This document shows, one piece after another, positions 25,935 to 32,759 of a stretch of DNA of 64,000 nt. Source of the DNA: Verrucomicrobiaceae bacterium (GTDB lineage Bacteria > Verrucomicrobiota > Verrucomicrobiia > Verrucomicrobiales > Verrucomicrobiaceae); the NCBI GenBank assembly GCA_027490195.1, contig JAIXYN010000099.1:1-64000 (forward strand), read 5' to 3'. Position 1 is the first letter of the stretch, and the number at the start of each line of letters is the position of its first letter. The position numbers were made by a program, and so were the translations under genes. The notes under the pieces are model-generated. The model was not told the origin of the DNA, ran no database searches, and worked only from the letters and a program-made list of their open reading frames with translations.

Positions 25935-26959
25935 TGCCCGTCGAAACGCTCACTTACGAGACGCCGCAGTTTCTCCAAAAACTGATTGGCAATGACCTCG
26001 GCAGTCTGCGGCTGATCGGTGAGTCCTTTGGCGTGAACGTGACCAGCCGCGAAGGCTGGGTGCGGCTGGAAGGTGATGACGACAAACTCGTCGCAGCGCG
26101 TGAAGTTTTCACCCAGCTCGAAAAAGTGCGGCGCAGTGGTGGCGATGTGTCTGCCGGCATGGTGCGTCTGGTGATCGAGAGTGTGCAGCGTGAGACTGGC
26201 GATGCTCCGGCGGATGCGATCATGCAGCTCAAGCTGCTCGGCTCAGGCAAGCGCCCCCCGGTGCTGGCCAAAACGCGCGGGCAGATCGCTTATGTGCAAG
26301 CCATGCGGGAATGCGAGGTCGTCTTTGGCGTGGGGCCGGCGGGTACTGGCAAGACCTACCTCGCGATGGCTCAGGGCCTGCACTACCTCAAAGAAAAGAT
26401 CGTGCAGCGGCTGGTGCTCACCCGTCCTGCGGTTGAAGCCGGCGAGGCGCTGGGCTTTCTGCCGGGTGACTTGAAGGAGAAGATTTTCCCCTACCTGCGT
26501 CCGCTGTATGACGCCCTCTATGACATGCTGGAGCCCGAGGAAGCAGAGCGCCTCATCGAGCGCGGCAGCATCGAGATCGCGCCGCTGGCCTACATGCGTG
26601 GGCGTACGCTGAAAAACGCCTTCATCATCCTTGATGAGGCGCAGAACACCACCACCGAGCAGATGCTGATGTTCCTGACGCGCCTGGGTGACGGGGCGCG
26701 CTGCGTGGTCACGGGAGACCCTTCCCAGATCGACCTGCGTCGTCACGTGAAGTCGGGTTTGAAGGAGGCGGTGGAACTGCTGCAAGATGTCGAAGGCGTG
26801 CGTTTCGTGGCCTTTGCGCCAAAAGACATTGTCCGTTTGCCGGTCGTGCAGCGTATCATTGAGGCCTACCAATCGGGGCGCAGTCGTAAAAATGAGACAC
26901 AATGGCTCAAGAAGGATGAGGGCGAGGGGAAAGATTCTTGTCCGAGCCCCGATCTATGA
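25934..26959 (+). CDS. phoH: PhoH-family ATPase
   Basis: Cytoplasmic P-loop ATPase of 341 residues related to the helicase core of RecD-like proteins. An N-terminal KH-like region (about 1-100) is followed by Walker A GPAGTGKT, Walker B FIILDEAQN and the TGDPSQIDL motif III. Members (E. coli YbeZ) work with YbeY in rRNA processing. The start at 25934 overlaps the stop of the previous gene, and pgpH and ybeY follow, which is the conserved order phoH-pgpH-ybeY. Confidence 0.92.
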   Translation: MPVETLTYETPQFLQKLIGNDLGSLRLIGESFGVNVTSREGWVRLEGDDDKLVAAREVFTQLEKVRRSGGDVSAGMVRLVIESVQRETGDAPADAIMQLKLLGSGKRPPVLAKTRGQIAYVQAMRECEVVFGVGPAGTGKTYLAMAQGLHYLKEKIVQRLVLTRPAVEAGEALGFLPGDLKEKIFPYLRPLYDALYDMLEPEEAERLIERGSIEIAPLAYMRGRTLKNAFIILDEAQNTTTEQMLMFLTRLGDGARCVVTGDPSQIDLRRHVKSGLKEAVELLQDVEGVRFVAFAPKDIVRLPVVQRIIEAYQSGRSRKNETQWLKKDEGEGKDSCPSPDL

Positions 26960-26993
26960 TAGGTTAGCAGCCGTCCCTCCTATTCATTAAATC

Positions 26994-28712
26994 ATGTTCG
27001 AGTCCATTCGTCGTGCCCGCTTGCAACGCGAAGGGCTTTCCTGCGGTAAAACCCGCCGAAAGCACCAGGAAGGGGACTTTATTGACGAGATGCGCACGCA
27101 TCCAGCGGGGACGGTTGTCGCCTACGTTCTGTTTTTCATTGGCGTTGGCATCCTGATGCGCCTCGGCACCCAGGTGGAGGCAGGCCTGCCCGCCGTCACC
27201 TGGCTGCACCTCCTGTATGCTGCGGCCATTGGGTTTGCCATGGTGGTGCATGAGCGCGTGGTGCTGCGGCAGGAGATCTGCGACAATGCCGTGCTCCTGC
27301 TTGTGCTGGGCACCATCTTTACCCACCTCGCGCTGGTGGTGCTCATGCTGGACCTGTCGTTCAGTCAGAGCTGGGGCAAGACGCTCAAGGCCATCGTGCT
27401 GCCGCATGCGTTTGGCCCCGTGGTGCTGTCTGTGATTCTGGGGCGGCGCATTGGTCTGTTTGGGGCCATCTACGCCACGCTGCTCGGCGTGTTGGTCTGC
27501 ATTTCCATTTCTGCACCCACGTTCATGGCCACCTCGGCCCTGCTCGGCTTTACCGGTGTGCTGCTCACGAAGCGTGTGCGCCGCCGCAACCGGCTCTTCA
27601 TGGCGGGGCTTTACGTGGGTGTGGTGGCTATGGCTTATTCGCTCCTGCTGCATGAGGCGGCAGGCGTCATCATGGAGGAAAAATTGGGCCGCATGGTGGG
27701 CCTGCCTCTGCTCATCGGCATCGTCACCGGCATGGCCGTGGGCGGCCTGCTGCCTGTGCTGGAAAGCGTCTTCGGCGTCACCACAGATGTGTCCTGGCTT
27801 GAACTCGGAGATTTGAACCATCCGCTGATGCGCCGCCTCAGCATCGAAGCGCCCGGCACCTACCATCACAGTCTCGTCGTGGCCAACCTCGCCGAGGCTG
27901 CAGCCGAAACCATCAGCGCCAGCGCCAGCATGTGCCGTGTGTGCGCCTACTTCCATGACATCGGCAAGCTCAGCAAGCCGGAGTACTTCATCGAGAACAT
28001 GGACCCCTCGGCCAATCCGCATGAGGATCTCACCCCGCGCATGAGCGCGCTGGTCATCATCGCGCATGTGAAAGACGGCGTGGATCTTGCCATCAAGCAC
28101 AATCTCAATTCGCGCATCATTGACGTCATTGAGCAGCACCACGGCAATTCACTGGCCTATTTCTTCTACCGTCAGGCGCTGGATCAGAAGGCCGAGGCGG
28201 AGCGTCTGGTGAAAGCCGGCAAGGCTAAGGAGGACGACGTGCCTCAGGTCAGCGAGGAAACCTTCCGCTACCCCGGTCCGCGTCCGCAGTTCAAGGAGTC
28301 CGCCATCATCTCGCTGGCCGATGCCGTGGAGAGCGCCTCCCGCACCCTCGAAAAACCCAATGCCTCACGCATTGAGACCATGATCAAAGACATCGTGCAG
28401 GCACGCATGATGGACGGCCAGTTGGATGAGTGTGATCTCACCATCGCAGAACTAGCCAGGATCAAGGCCAGCTTTGCTAAGACCCTGCTCAGCATGATGC
28501 ACGGCCGCATCAAGTATCAGAAGGCCATCGAGGCCAAGCCTTCACAGCACTCGCATCTGCGGGAAGAAACCAAACCCGTGCTGGTGGGCGATGAGGAAGC
28601 TGCGTCCGCTGCCTCGGAGAAAATCGTTGCGGCCTCCTTTTCCAGCCCCGCTGCCGAGGCCGCCGTCAAGAAGCCCCGCAGCCGTAAAACGCCCCCTGCC
28701 TCCGCCGCCTGA
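26994..28712 (+). CDS. pgpH: PgpH-like 7TM-HD phosphohydrolase lacking the extracellular domain
   Basis: Membrane HD-domain protein of 572 residues. After about 35 basic residues come seven or eight membrane helices (about 40-260), then a cytoplasmic HD domain with His291/His292 (TYHHS), His321-Asp322 (FHDIGKL), IIAHVKDG and EQHHG, and a Lys/Ala/Pro-rich tail. PgpH enzymes hydrolyse the second messenger c-di-AMP. Typical PgpH proteins (about 700-850 residues) have a large extracellular 7TMR-HDED sensor before the 7TM part; here it is absent. The gene ends with TGATG overlapping ybeY. Confidence 0.88.
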   Translation: MFESIRRARLQREGLSCGKTRRKHQEGDFIDEMRTHPAGTVVAYVLFFIGVGILMRLGTQVEAGLPAVTWLHLLYAAAIGFAMVVHERVVLRQEICDNAVLLLVLGTIFTHLALVVLMLDLSFSQSWGKTLKAIVLPHAFGPVVLSVILGRRIGLFGAIYATLLGVLVCISISAPTFMATSALLGFTGVLLTKRVRRRNRLFMAGLYVGVVAMAYSLLLHEAAGVIMEEKLGRMVGLPLLIGIVTGMAVGGLLPVLESVFGVTTDVSWLELGDLNHPLMRRLSIEAPGTYHHSLVVANLAEAAAETISASASMCRVCAYFHDIGKLSKPEYFIENMDPSANPHEDLTPRMSALVIIAHVKDGVDLAIKHNLNSRIIDVIEQHHGNSLAYFFYRQALDQKAEAERLVKAGKAKEDDVPQVSEETFRYPGPRPQFKESAIISLADAVESASRTLEKPNASRIETMIKDIVQARMMDGQLDECDLTIAELARIKASFAKTLLSMMHGRIKYQKAIEAKPSQHSHLREETKPVLVGDEEAASAASEKIVAASFSSPAAEAAVKKPRSRKTPPASAA

Positions 28713-29176
28713 TGCCGCTGCCAAAGCTCCGCATTTACAACCGGCAGAAAGCCCACGCGATCCCGCTGCCCTGGCTGCGGCGCATCGGTAAAGCCGCGTT
28801 GCCCGGTTGTCTTGCAAACTTGAAATCTCCCGACGCTCCGCTCGCCTCGCTGGAGGAGATCGAGATCACCCTCGTCAATGATGCCGACATCGCCCGCGTG
28901 CACGCCGATTTCCTCGACGATCCCACGCCCACGGACGTCATCACCTTCCACCACGGTGAGATCCTCATCAGCGCCGACACCGCGCTGCGGCAGGGCACCG
29001 AGCACGGCCAGACCCTCGACCACGAAGTCGCCCTCTACCTCGTCCACGGCCTCATGCATCTAGCGGGGTGGGACGATCATGAGGAGGAAGAAGCCAAAGA
29101 GATGGCGCAGCGGCAGGAGGCTATTTTGAAGGAAGCATTGGCCGCAAAGAGCCTCAAAAAGGCACAAAAAAACTGA
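28712..29176 (+). CDS. ybeY: YbeY endoribonuclease / rRNA maturation factor
   Basis: Zinc-dependent RNase for 16S rRNA 3'-end maturation and ribosome quality control, 154 residues. The ligand motif is HGLMHLAGWDDH, with His112, His116 and His123. The usual spacing is H-x3-H-x5-H (as in HGSLHLLGYDH), while here the last His is one position later because of an extra Asp. The substrate-binding DDPTPTDVITF motif is also present. The start overlaps pgpH by one base (TGATG). The C-terminus is Lys-rich and runs into the terminator at 29167-29197. Confidence 0.92.
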   Translation: MPLPKLRIYNRQKAHAIPLPWLRRIGKAALPGCLANLKSPDAPLASLEEIEITLVNDADIARVHADFLDDPTPTDVITFHHGEILISADTALRQGTEHGQTLDHEVALYLVHGLMHLAGWDDHEEEEAKEMAQRQEAILKEALAAKSLKKAQKN

Positions 29177-29197
29177 TCATGATCTGATCCGTTTTTT
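29167..29197. terminator. Bidirectional terminator between ybeY and hisH
   Basis: Arms 29167-29179 (AAAAAACTGATCA) and 29185-29197 pair at 12 of 13 positions around a 5-base loop. The outer part is an A run on one side and a T run on the other, so it can stop transcription from both convergent genes. It overlaps the last codons of ybeY. Confidence 0.65.
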
Positions 29198-29234
29198 GCG
29201 AATCTTTGCGCCTTCTTGCGGGCCAACGAATGCC

Positions 29235-29855
29235 TTACTGCTCCAGCACTTTCAGCGCATTGCGCAGCAGCGTGAGGCCAGCCTCCTGGCTTTTCTCCGG
29301 GTGGTATTGCACGGCCACGAGGTTCTTCTTGGCGATGCCGCTGATGAAGCTGACGCCGTAGTCGGTGCGGCAGAGAGCGAGGGATTCATCCTGCACATCC
29401 GGGTAGTAGGAGTGCACGAAGTAAACATACGTCGGATTCGGCAAGCCGGACCACACGGCGGACTGTTCCGGGGCCCACTGGGCCACATTCCAGCCCATGT
29501 GCGGGATCTTCAGACCGCTGTCTGGGTTGAACTTGCGAACCTTACCGGCGACGGCGCACAGGCCTTCCACGCCTGGACATTCTTCGCTGCTTTCAAACAG
29601 AAGCTGGTAGCCTAGGCAAATGCCGAGGTAGGGCTTTTCGGCCTTCAGCCAGGTGCGCAGCGGCTCCCACAGGCCGGTTTCTTTCAGGATGCGGACGGAG
29701 TCTCCGAACGCGCCCTGACCGGGGAAAACGAGCACGTCGATGTTCTCGAAGTCTTCCGGCTTCGTGACGAGATTGGCATGCGCTCCGATGGCTTCGAAGG
29801 CATTCAACACGCTGCGCAGATTTCCTGCGCCGTAATCCAGCACACCGAGTTTCAT
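29235..29855 (-). CDS. hisH: Imidazole glycerol phosphate synthase glutaminase subunit HisH
   Basis: Class I glutamine amidotransferase of 206 residues supplying ammonia to HisF in histidine biosynthesis. The catalytic triad is Cys80 (LGICLGYQ), His185 and Glu187 (YHPEKS), and the oxyanion PGQGAF motif is at about 45-50. The start ATG at 29855 overlaps the hisB stop (TGATG); a GTG one codon earlier is also possible. hisF is not in the window, so the his genes are split up in this genome. Confidence 0.95.
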   Translation of the reverse strand: MKLGVLDYGAGNLRSVLNAFEAIGAHANLVTKPEDFENIDVLVFPGQGAFGDSVRILKETGLWEPLRTWLKAEKPYLGICLGYQLLFESSEECPGVEGLCAVAGKVRKFNPDSGLKIPHMGWNVAQWAPEQSAVWSGLPNPTYVYFVHSYYPDVQDESLALCRTDYGVSFISGIAKKNLVAVQYHPEKSQEAGLTLLRNALKVLEQ

Positions 29856-30457
29856 CACAGGACGTCCTTGGTGCTGGGGATGCCGGTGACGCGGGGATCA
29901 TGCTTGGTGGCGGCATCCAGTGCGCGGGCAAGACCTTTGAAGATGGCTTCGGCCATGTGGTGCGCATCGCGACCACGGCGGATTTCGACGTGCAGCGTCG
30001 CGAGCAAGCTCGATGAGAAAGCGCGGAGGAATTCCTCCACAAGCTGGTAGCTGAAGCGATTCACACCGCCGATGGCCTCCACCTTTTCAGGCGCGTGATA
30101 GCTGAGGAAGGAACGTCCGCTGAGGTCCAGCGCGACTTCGGCGAGGGTTTCATCCATGGGCAGGAGGAAGAAGCCGTAACGCACGATGCCGGCCTTGTTG
30201 CCCAGGGCTTCGCGGAAGCAGTTGCCGAGCACGATGCCGGTGTCTTCGACGGTGTGGTGGTAGTCCACCTCGATGTCGCCCACGCACTTCACCTTGAGGT
30301 CAAAGAGGCCGTGCTTGGTGAACAGCGTCAGCATGTGGTCAAAGAACGGCACTCCGGTGTCGATCTGTGATTTGCCGGACCCATCGACATTGAGTTCGAT
30401 CTCAATGTCGGTCTCGGCGGTTTTGCGGTGCTGCTTGGCGGTTCTGGCTTGGCTCAT
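29855..30457 (-). CDS. hisB: Imidazoleglycerol-phosphate dehydratase HisB
   Basis: Sixth step of histidine biosynthesis, 200 residues, monofunctional (no HisB phosphatase domain). The manganese-binding His-rich motifs are FFDHML, DYHHTVEDTG and, in the second half, RGRDAHHMAEA, which is the repeated-domain pattern of the family. The ATG at 30457 fits the family N-terminus; the frame is open to 30583. It is translationally coupled to hisH. The small membrane protein gene at 30519 lies 61 bp upstream in the same direction. Confidence 0.95.
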   Translation of the reverse strand: MSQARTAKQHRKTAETDIEIELNVDGSGKSQIDTGVPFFDHMLTLFTKHGLFDLKVKCVGDIEVDYHHTVEDTGIVLGNCFREALGNKAGIVRYGFFLLPMDETLAEVALDLSGRSFLSYHAPEKVEAIGGVNRFSYQLVEEFLRAFSSSLLATLHVEIRRGRDAHHMAEAIFKGLARALDAATKHDPRVTGIPSTKDVL

Positions 30458-30518
30458 TTGGGGAGGGGCAATGAACACGCGTTTCCCCGTAGTGCAACCG
30501 TCTCGGTTGCGGTCAAAA

Positions 30519-30827
30519 TCAATTCGTGAGTGCCTTGCGCACTTCAGCCGGCGGCTGTGTTTTTGCTTTGGGTGGTGTGGCAAACGTCACGTAATTCAAA
30601 ACGATGGAAACAGGCAGCAATAAAGAGCAGCCTGTAAACAAGCACGTCATGGCTGCTGCTATGAGTGGATGACTGGCTCGTCGCAGCAGCCCAACTACGG
30701 CAAAGCCAGCCAGCGCAATCATCCATCCATAGTTACGAATCAAGGCCAAGATGACGACGATCAACCAGCCAAGAGCCTGCCCTGATTCAGCCGCAAGAGT
30801 TGCTGTTGATATGGGATTGCCGGTCAT
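30519..30827 (-). CDS. Small three-helix membrane protein, unknown
   Basis: 102 residues with hydrophobic segments at about 18-33, 34-48 and 57-82, and a hydrophilic Pro/Lys-rich tail. The frame has normal codon use for this genome and a plausible membrane topology. No family is recognised. It is 61 bp upstream of hisB and 29 bp downstream of the DUF1501 stop, all on the minus strand. Confidence 0.55.
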   Translation of the reverse strand: MTGNPISTATLAAESGQALGWLIVVILALIRNYGWMIALAGFAVVGLLRRASHPLIAAAMTCLFTGCSLLLPVSIVLNYVTFATPPKAKTQPPAEVRKALTN

Positions 30828-30856
30828 TCGTCATTCTGCATTCGTCAATTTCACCG

Positions 30857-32320
30857 TCAGGCGAGCAAGCCCTTCTGCACCTTGCCCGCTACATCCGTCA
30901 AGCGGTAGCGTCTCCCCTGAAACTTATACGTCAGCCGTTCGTGGTCGATGCCGAGCAGGTGCATCAGCGTGGCGTGGAAGTCGTGGATGTGGAGGCCGTC
31001 TTTGACGGTGTTGTAGCCGAAGTCGTCGGTCTCGCCATAGACGGAGCCGCCCTTGATGCCGCCGCCGGCGAACCAGGCGCTGAAGCAGCGGGGGTGATGG
31101 TCGCGACCGAAGTTGGTGCTGATCTTGCCCTGACAGTACGCGGTGCGGCCAAATTCACCGCCCCAGACGACGAGGGTGTCTTCCAGCATGCCGCGCTGTT
31201 TGAGGTCTTTGATGAGTGCTGCGGCTGGTTGGTCGGTTTCTTTGCAGAGCTTGGGCAGCGCGCCGGGCAGTCCGCCGTGGTGGTCCCAGTCTTGATGGTA
31301 GAGCTGGATGAAGCGCACGCCCTTTTCGGCAAGACGACGCGCCTGGAGGCAGTTCGCGGCAAAGGTGCCGGGTGTTTTCACATCGGGGCCGTAGCTGTCG
31401 AGGATGTGCTGTGGCTCATCGCTGAGGTCGGTGACTTCGGGAATGCTCGTCTGCATGCGGAAGGCCATTTCGTAGTGGTCGATGCGGTTCTGGATTTCGG
31501 CATCGGGTGTCCCCGTGAACTGGTGTTCGTGCAGTTCTTTGAGGCGGTCCAGCATGAGTCGGCGGCTGTCGGCGCTCACGCCTGCGGGGTTGCCGAGGTA
31601 GAGCACGGGGTCCTTCGCGGCGCGCAAGAGAACGCCTTGATGCTTGGTGGGCAGGAAGCCGCTGCCCCAGAGGTGTGAACCGAGCGGCTGTCCGCCTTTG
31701 CCTTTGGTGATGAGGACGGTGAACGAAGGCAGATTCGCGTTATCCGCGCCGAGTCCATAGCCGAGCCACGAGCCGAAGCTGGGCCGCCCTGCGATCTGGG
31801 ATCCTGTCTGGAAAAACGTCACGCCGGGGCCGTGATTGATCGACTCGGTGAACATGGAGCGCGCCACGCAGATGTCATCCGCGATGCTGGCGGTATGCGG
31901 CAGCAGTTCGCTGAACCATCCGCCGGCCTGACCATGCTGGGTGAACTTGAAGGGAGAGCCCACCATGGGGATGGAGGACTGATTGCCCGACATGCCAGTG
32001 AGGCGCTGGGTCCCGCGCACGGAGTCCGGGAGCTGTTCGCCGTTGCGTTTATTCAGCAGCGGCTTGTAATCAAACAGGTCGAGGTGGGAGGGGCCGCCTG
32101 ACATGAAGAGGTAGATGATGCGCTTGGCCTTCGGCGCGAAGTGCGTGCCGCCGAGTACGCCGTGGTCAGCGGGCTCGGAGCCTTGGGCGAGCAACTCATT
32201 CAAAGCGATGCCGCCGAGGCCCATGCCGAAACGGTTGAGAAGGGTGCGGCGGTTGATACATCCTGAATGATCAGAATTTGGAACCACTGACTGACACTGA
32301 CTGACACTGATGGGATTCAT
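30857..32320 (-). CDS. DUF1501 protein (module A), N-terminus altered by an inserted repeat
   Basis: Secreted sulfatase/alkaline-phosphatase-fold protein of 487 residues, typical of planctomycetes and Verrucomicrobia. It shows NRRTLL-type twin-arginine export sequence, AKRIIYLFMSGGPSHLDLFD, DHHGG, GGEFGRT and GRDHHPRC motifs. DUF1501 genes are nearly always paired with a DUF1553 cytochrome gene, as here with the gene at 32760. The first 12 or so codons from the ATG at 32320 lie inside the inverted repeat 32284-32310 (giving SVSQCQSV), while the paralogue at 38941 has the ordinary start MNHPALQFQDRLNRR. The original N-terminus was probably replaced. Substrate unknown. Confidence 0.88.
   Translation of the reverse strand: MNPISVSQCQSVVPNSDHSGCINRRTLLNRFGMGLGGIALNELLAQGSEPADHGVLGGTHFAPKAKRIIYLFMSGGPSHLDLFDYKPLLNKRNGEQLPDSVRGTQRLTGMSGNQSSIPMVGSPFKFTQHGQAGGWFSELLPHTASIADDICVARSMFTESINHGPGVTFFQTGSQIAGRPSFGSWLGYGLGADNANLPSFTVLITKGKGGQPLGSHLWGSGFLPTKHQGVLLRAAKDPVLYLGNPAGVSADSRRLMLDRLKELHEHQFTGTPDAEIQNRIDHYEMAFRMQTSIPEVTDLSDEPQHILDSYGPDVKTPGTFAANCLQARRLAEKGVRFIQLYHQDWDHHGGLPGALPKLCKETDQPAAALIKDLKQRGMLEDTLVVWGGEFGRTAYCQGKISTNFGRDHHPRCFSAWFAGGGIKGGSVYGETDDFGYNTVKDGLHIHDFHATLMHLLGIDHERLTYKFQGRRYRLTDVAGKVQKGLLA
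32284..32310. repeat. Left inverted-repeat arm of the GxxExxY unit
   Basis: The 27-base arm begins CCACTGACTGACACTGACTG and is built from overlapping CTGACA and CTGACT units. It lies inside the reading frame of the DUF1501 gene near its start and codes there for a Ser/Val/Gln repeat. Confidence 0.8.
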
Positions 32321-32337
32321 GATCGGACAACTTTGAG

Positions 32338-32715
32338 TTAAAGAACAAATCTTTTCCATTCGACGCCTTCGAGTGGAGCGAAATTGAGAAGGTAACCGAC
32401 AGGCATCTTGGTGAGGCGCATATAGTTGAGAAGTTGAGCAGAATGTTCGGGCTGGAGGGCTGCCACTGCTTTCAATTCCACCACGATGGCGTCGTGGGCG
32501 TAAAGATCGGGGATATAGCGCTTCTTCAGTTCGCGCCCTTTGTAAAAGATGGCGATTTCTTGTTTGGGACGAAACGGGATGCCTCGCATCTCCAACTCGA
32601 TTTCAAAACTCTCCTGATAAACTTCTTCGGCCAATCCGCCTCCAGTCTCGTCATGCACAGCAAACGCCGCTCCAACGAGCAAAAATCCTTCCTTCTTATA
32701 CAGCTCTTTATTCAT
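32338..32715 (-). CDS. GxxExxY protein (PD-(D/E)XK-like)
   Basis: 125-residue soluble protein with the family-naming motif G-x-L-A-E-E-V-Y (GGGLAEEVYQESFEIEL). An endonuclease-like core follows: PKQEIAIFYKGREL, RYIPDLYAHDAIVVELKAV, in which Asp and E-L-K form the D...ExK arrangement of PD-(D/E)XK folds. The C-terminus LLNYMRLTKMPVGYLLNF is typical. The function of these proteins is unknown; nuclease activity is only suggested by the fold. It lies alone between inverted repeats and between two genes normally adjacent, so it is likely a passenger or driver of a mobile unit. Confidence 0.9.
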   Translation of the reverse strand: MNKELYKKEGFLLVGAAFAVHDETGGGLAEEVYQESFEIELEMRGIPFRPKQEIAIFYKGRELKKRYIPDLYAHDAIVVELKAVAALQPEHSAQLLNYMRLTKMPVGYLLNFAPLEGVEWKRFVL

Positions 32716-32724
32716 ATCTGTAAG

Positions 32725-32751
32725 TTAGTGTCAGTCAGTGCAAGTCAGTGG
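32725..32751. repeat. Right inverted-repeat arm of the GxxExxY unit
   Basis: The 27-base arm, ending AGTCAGTGG on the plus strand, is the inverted partner of 32284-32310 with three mismatches. It lies 9 bp upstream of the GxxExxY ATG and 8 bp from the end of the DUF1553 gene. Confidence 0.8.
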
Positions 32752-32759
32752 TTTAAATT

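Larger units (their letters stand above)
32284..32751. mobile_element. 468-bp single-gene unit with inverted-repeat ends carrying a GxxExxY gene
   Basis: Inverted repeats of 27 bp, at 32284-32310 and 32725-32751, match at 24 of 27 positions; both begin CCACTGACT when read inward and contain ACTGAC/ACTGACA periodic units. Between them is only the GxxExxY gene. The unit sits between the DUF1553 stop (32760) and the body of the DUF1501 gene, whereas the paralogous pair at 38941-43492 has 1 bp between the same genes. No transposase is present and no target duplication was seen. It could be a miniature element mobilised in trans or a self-standing cassette. Confidence 0.7.
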
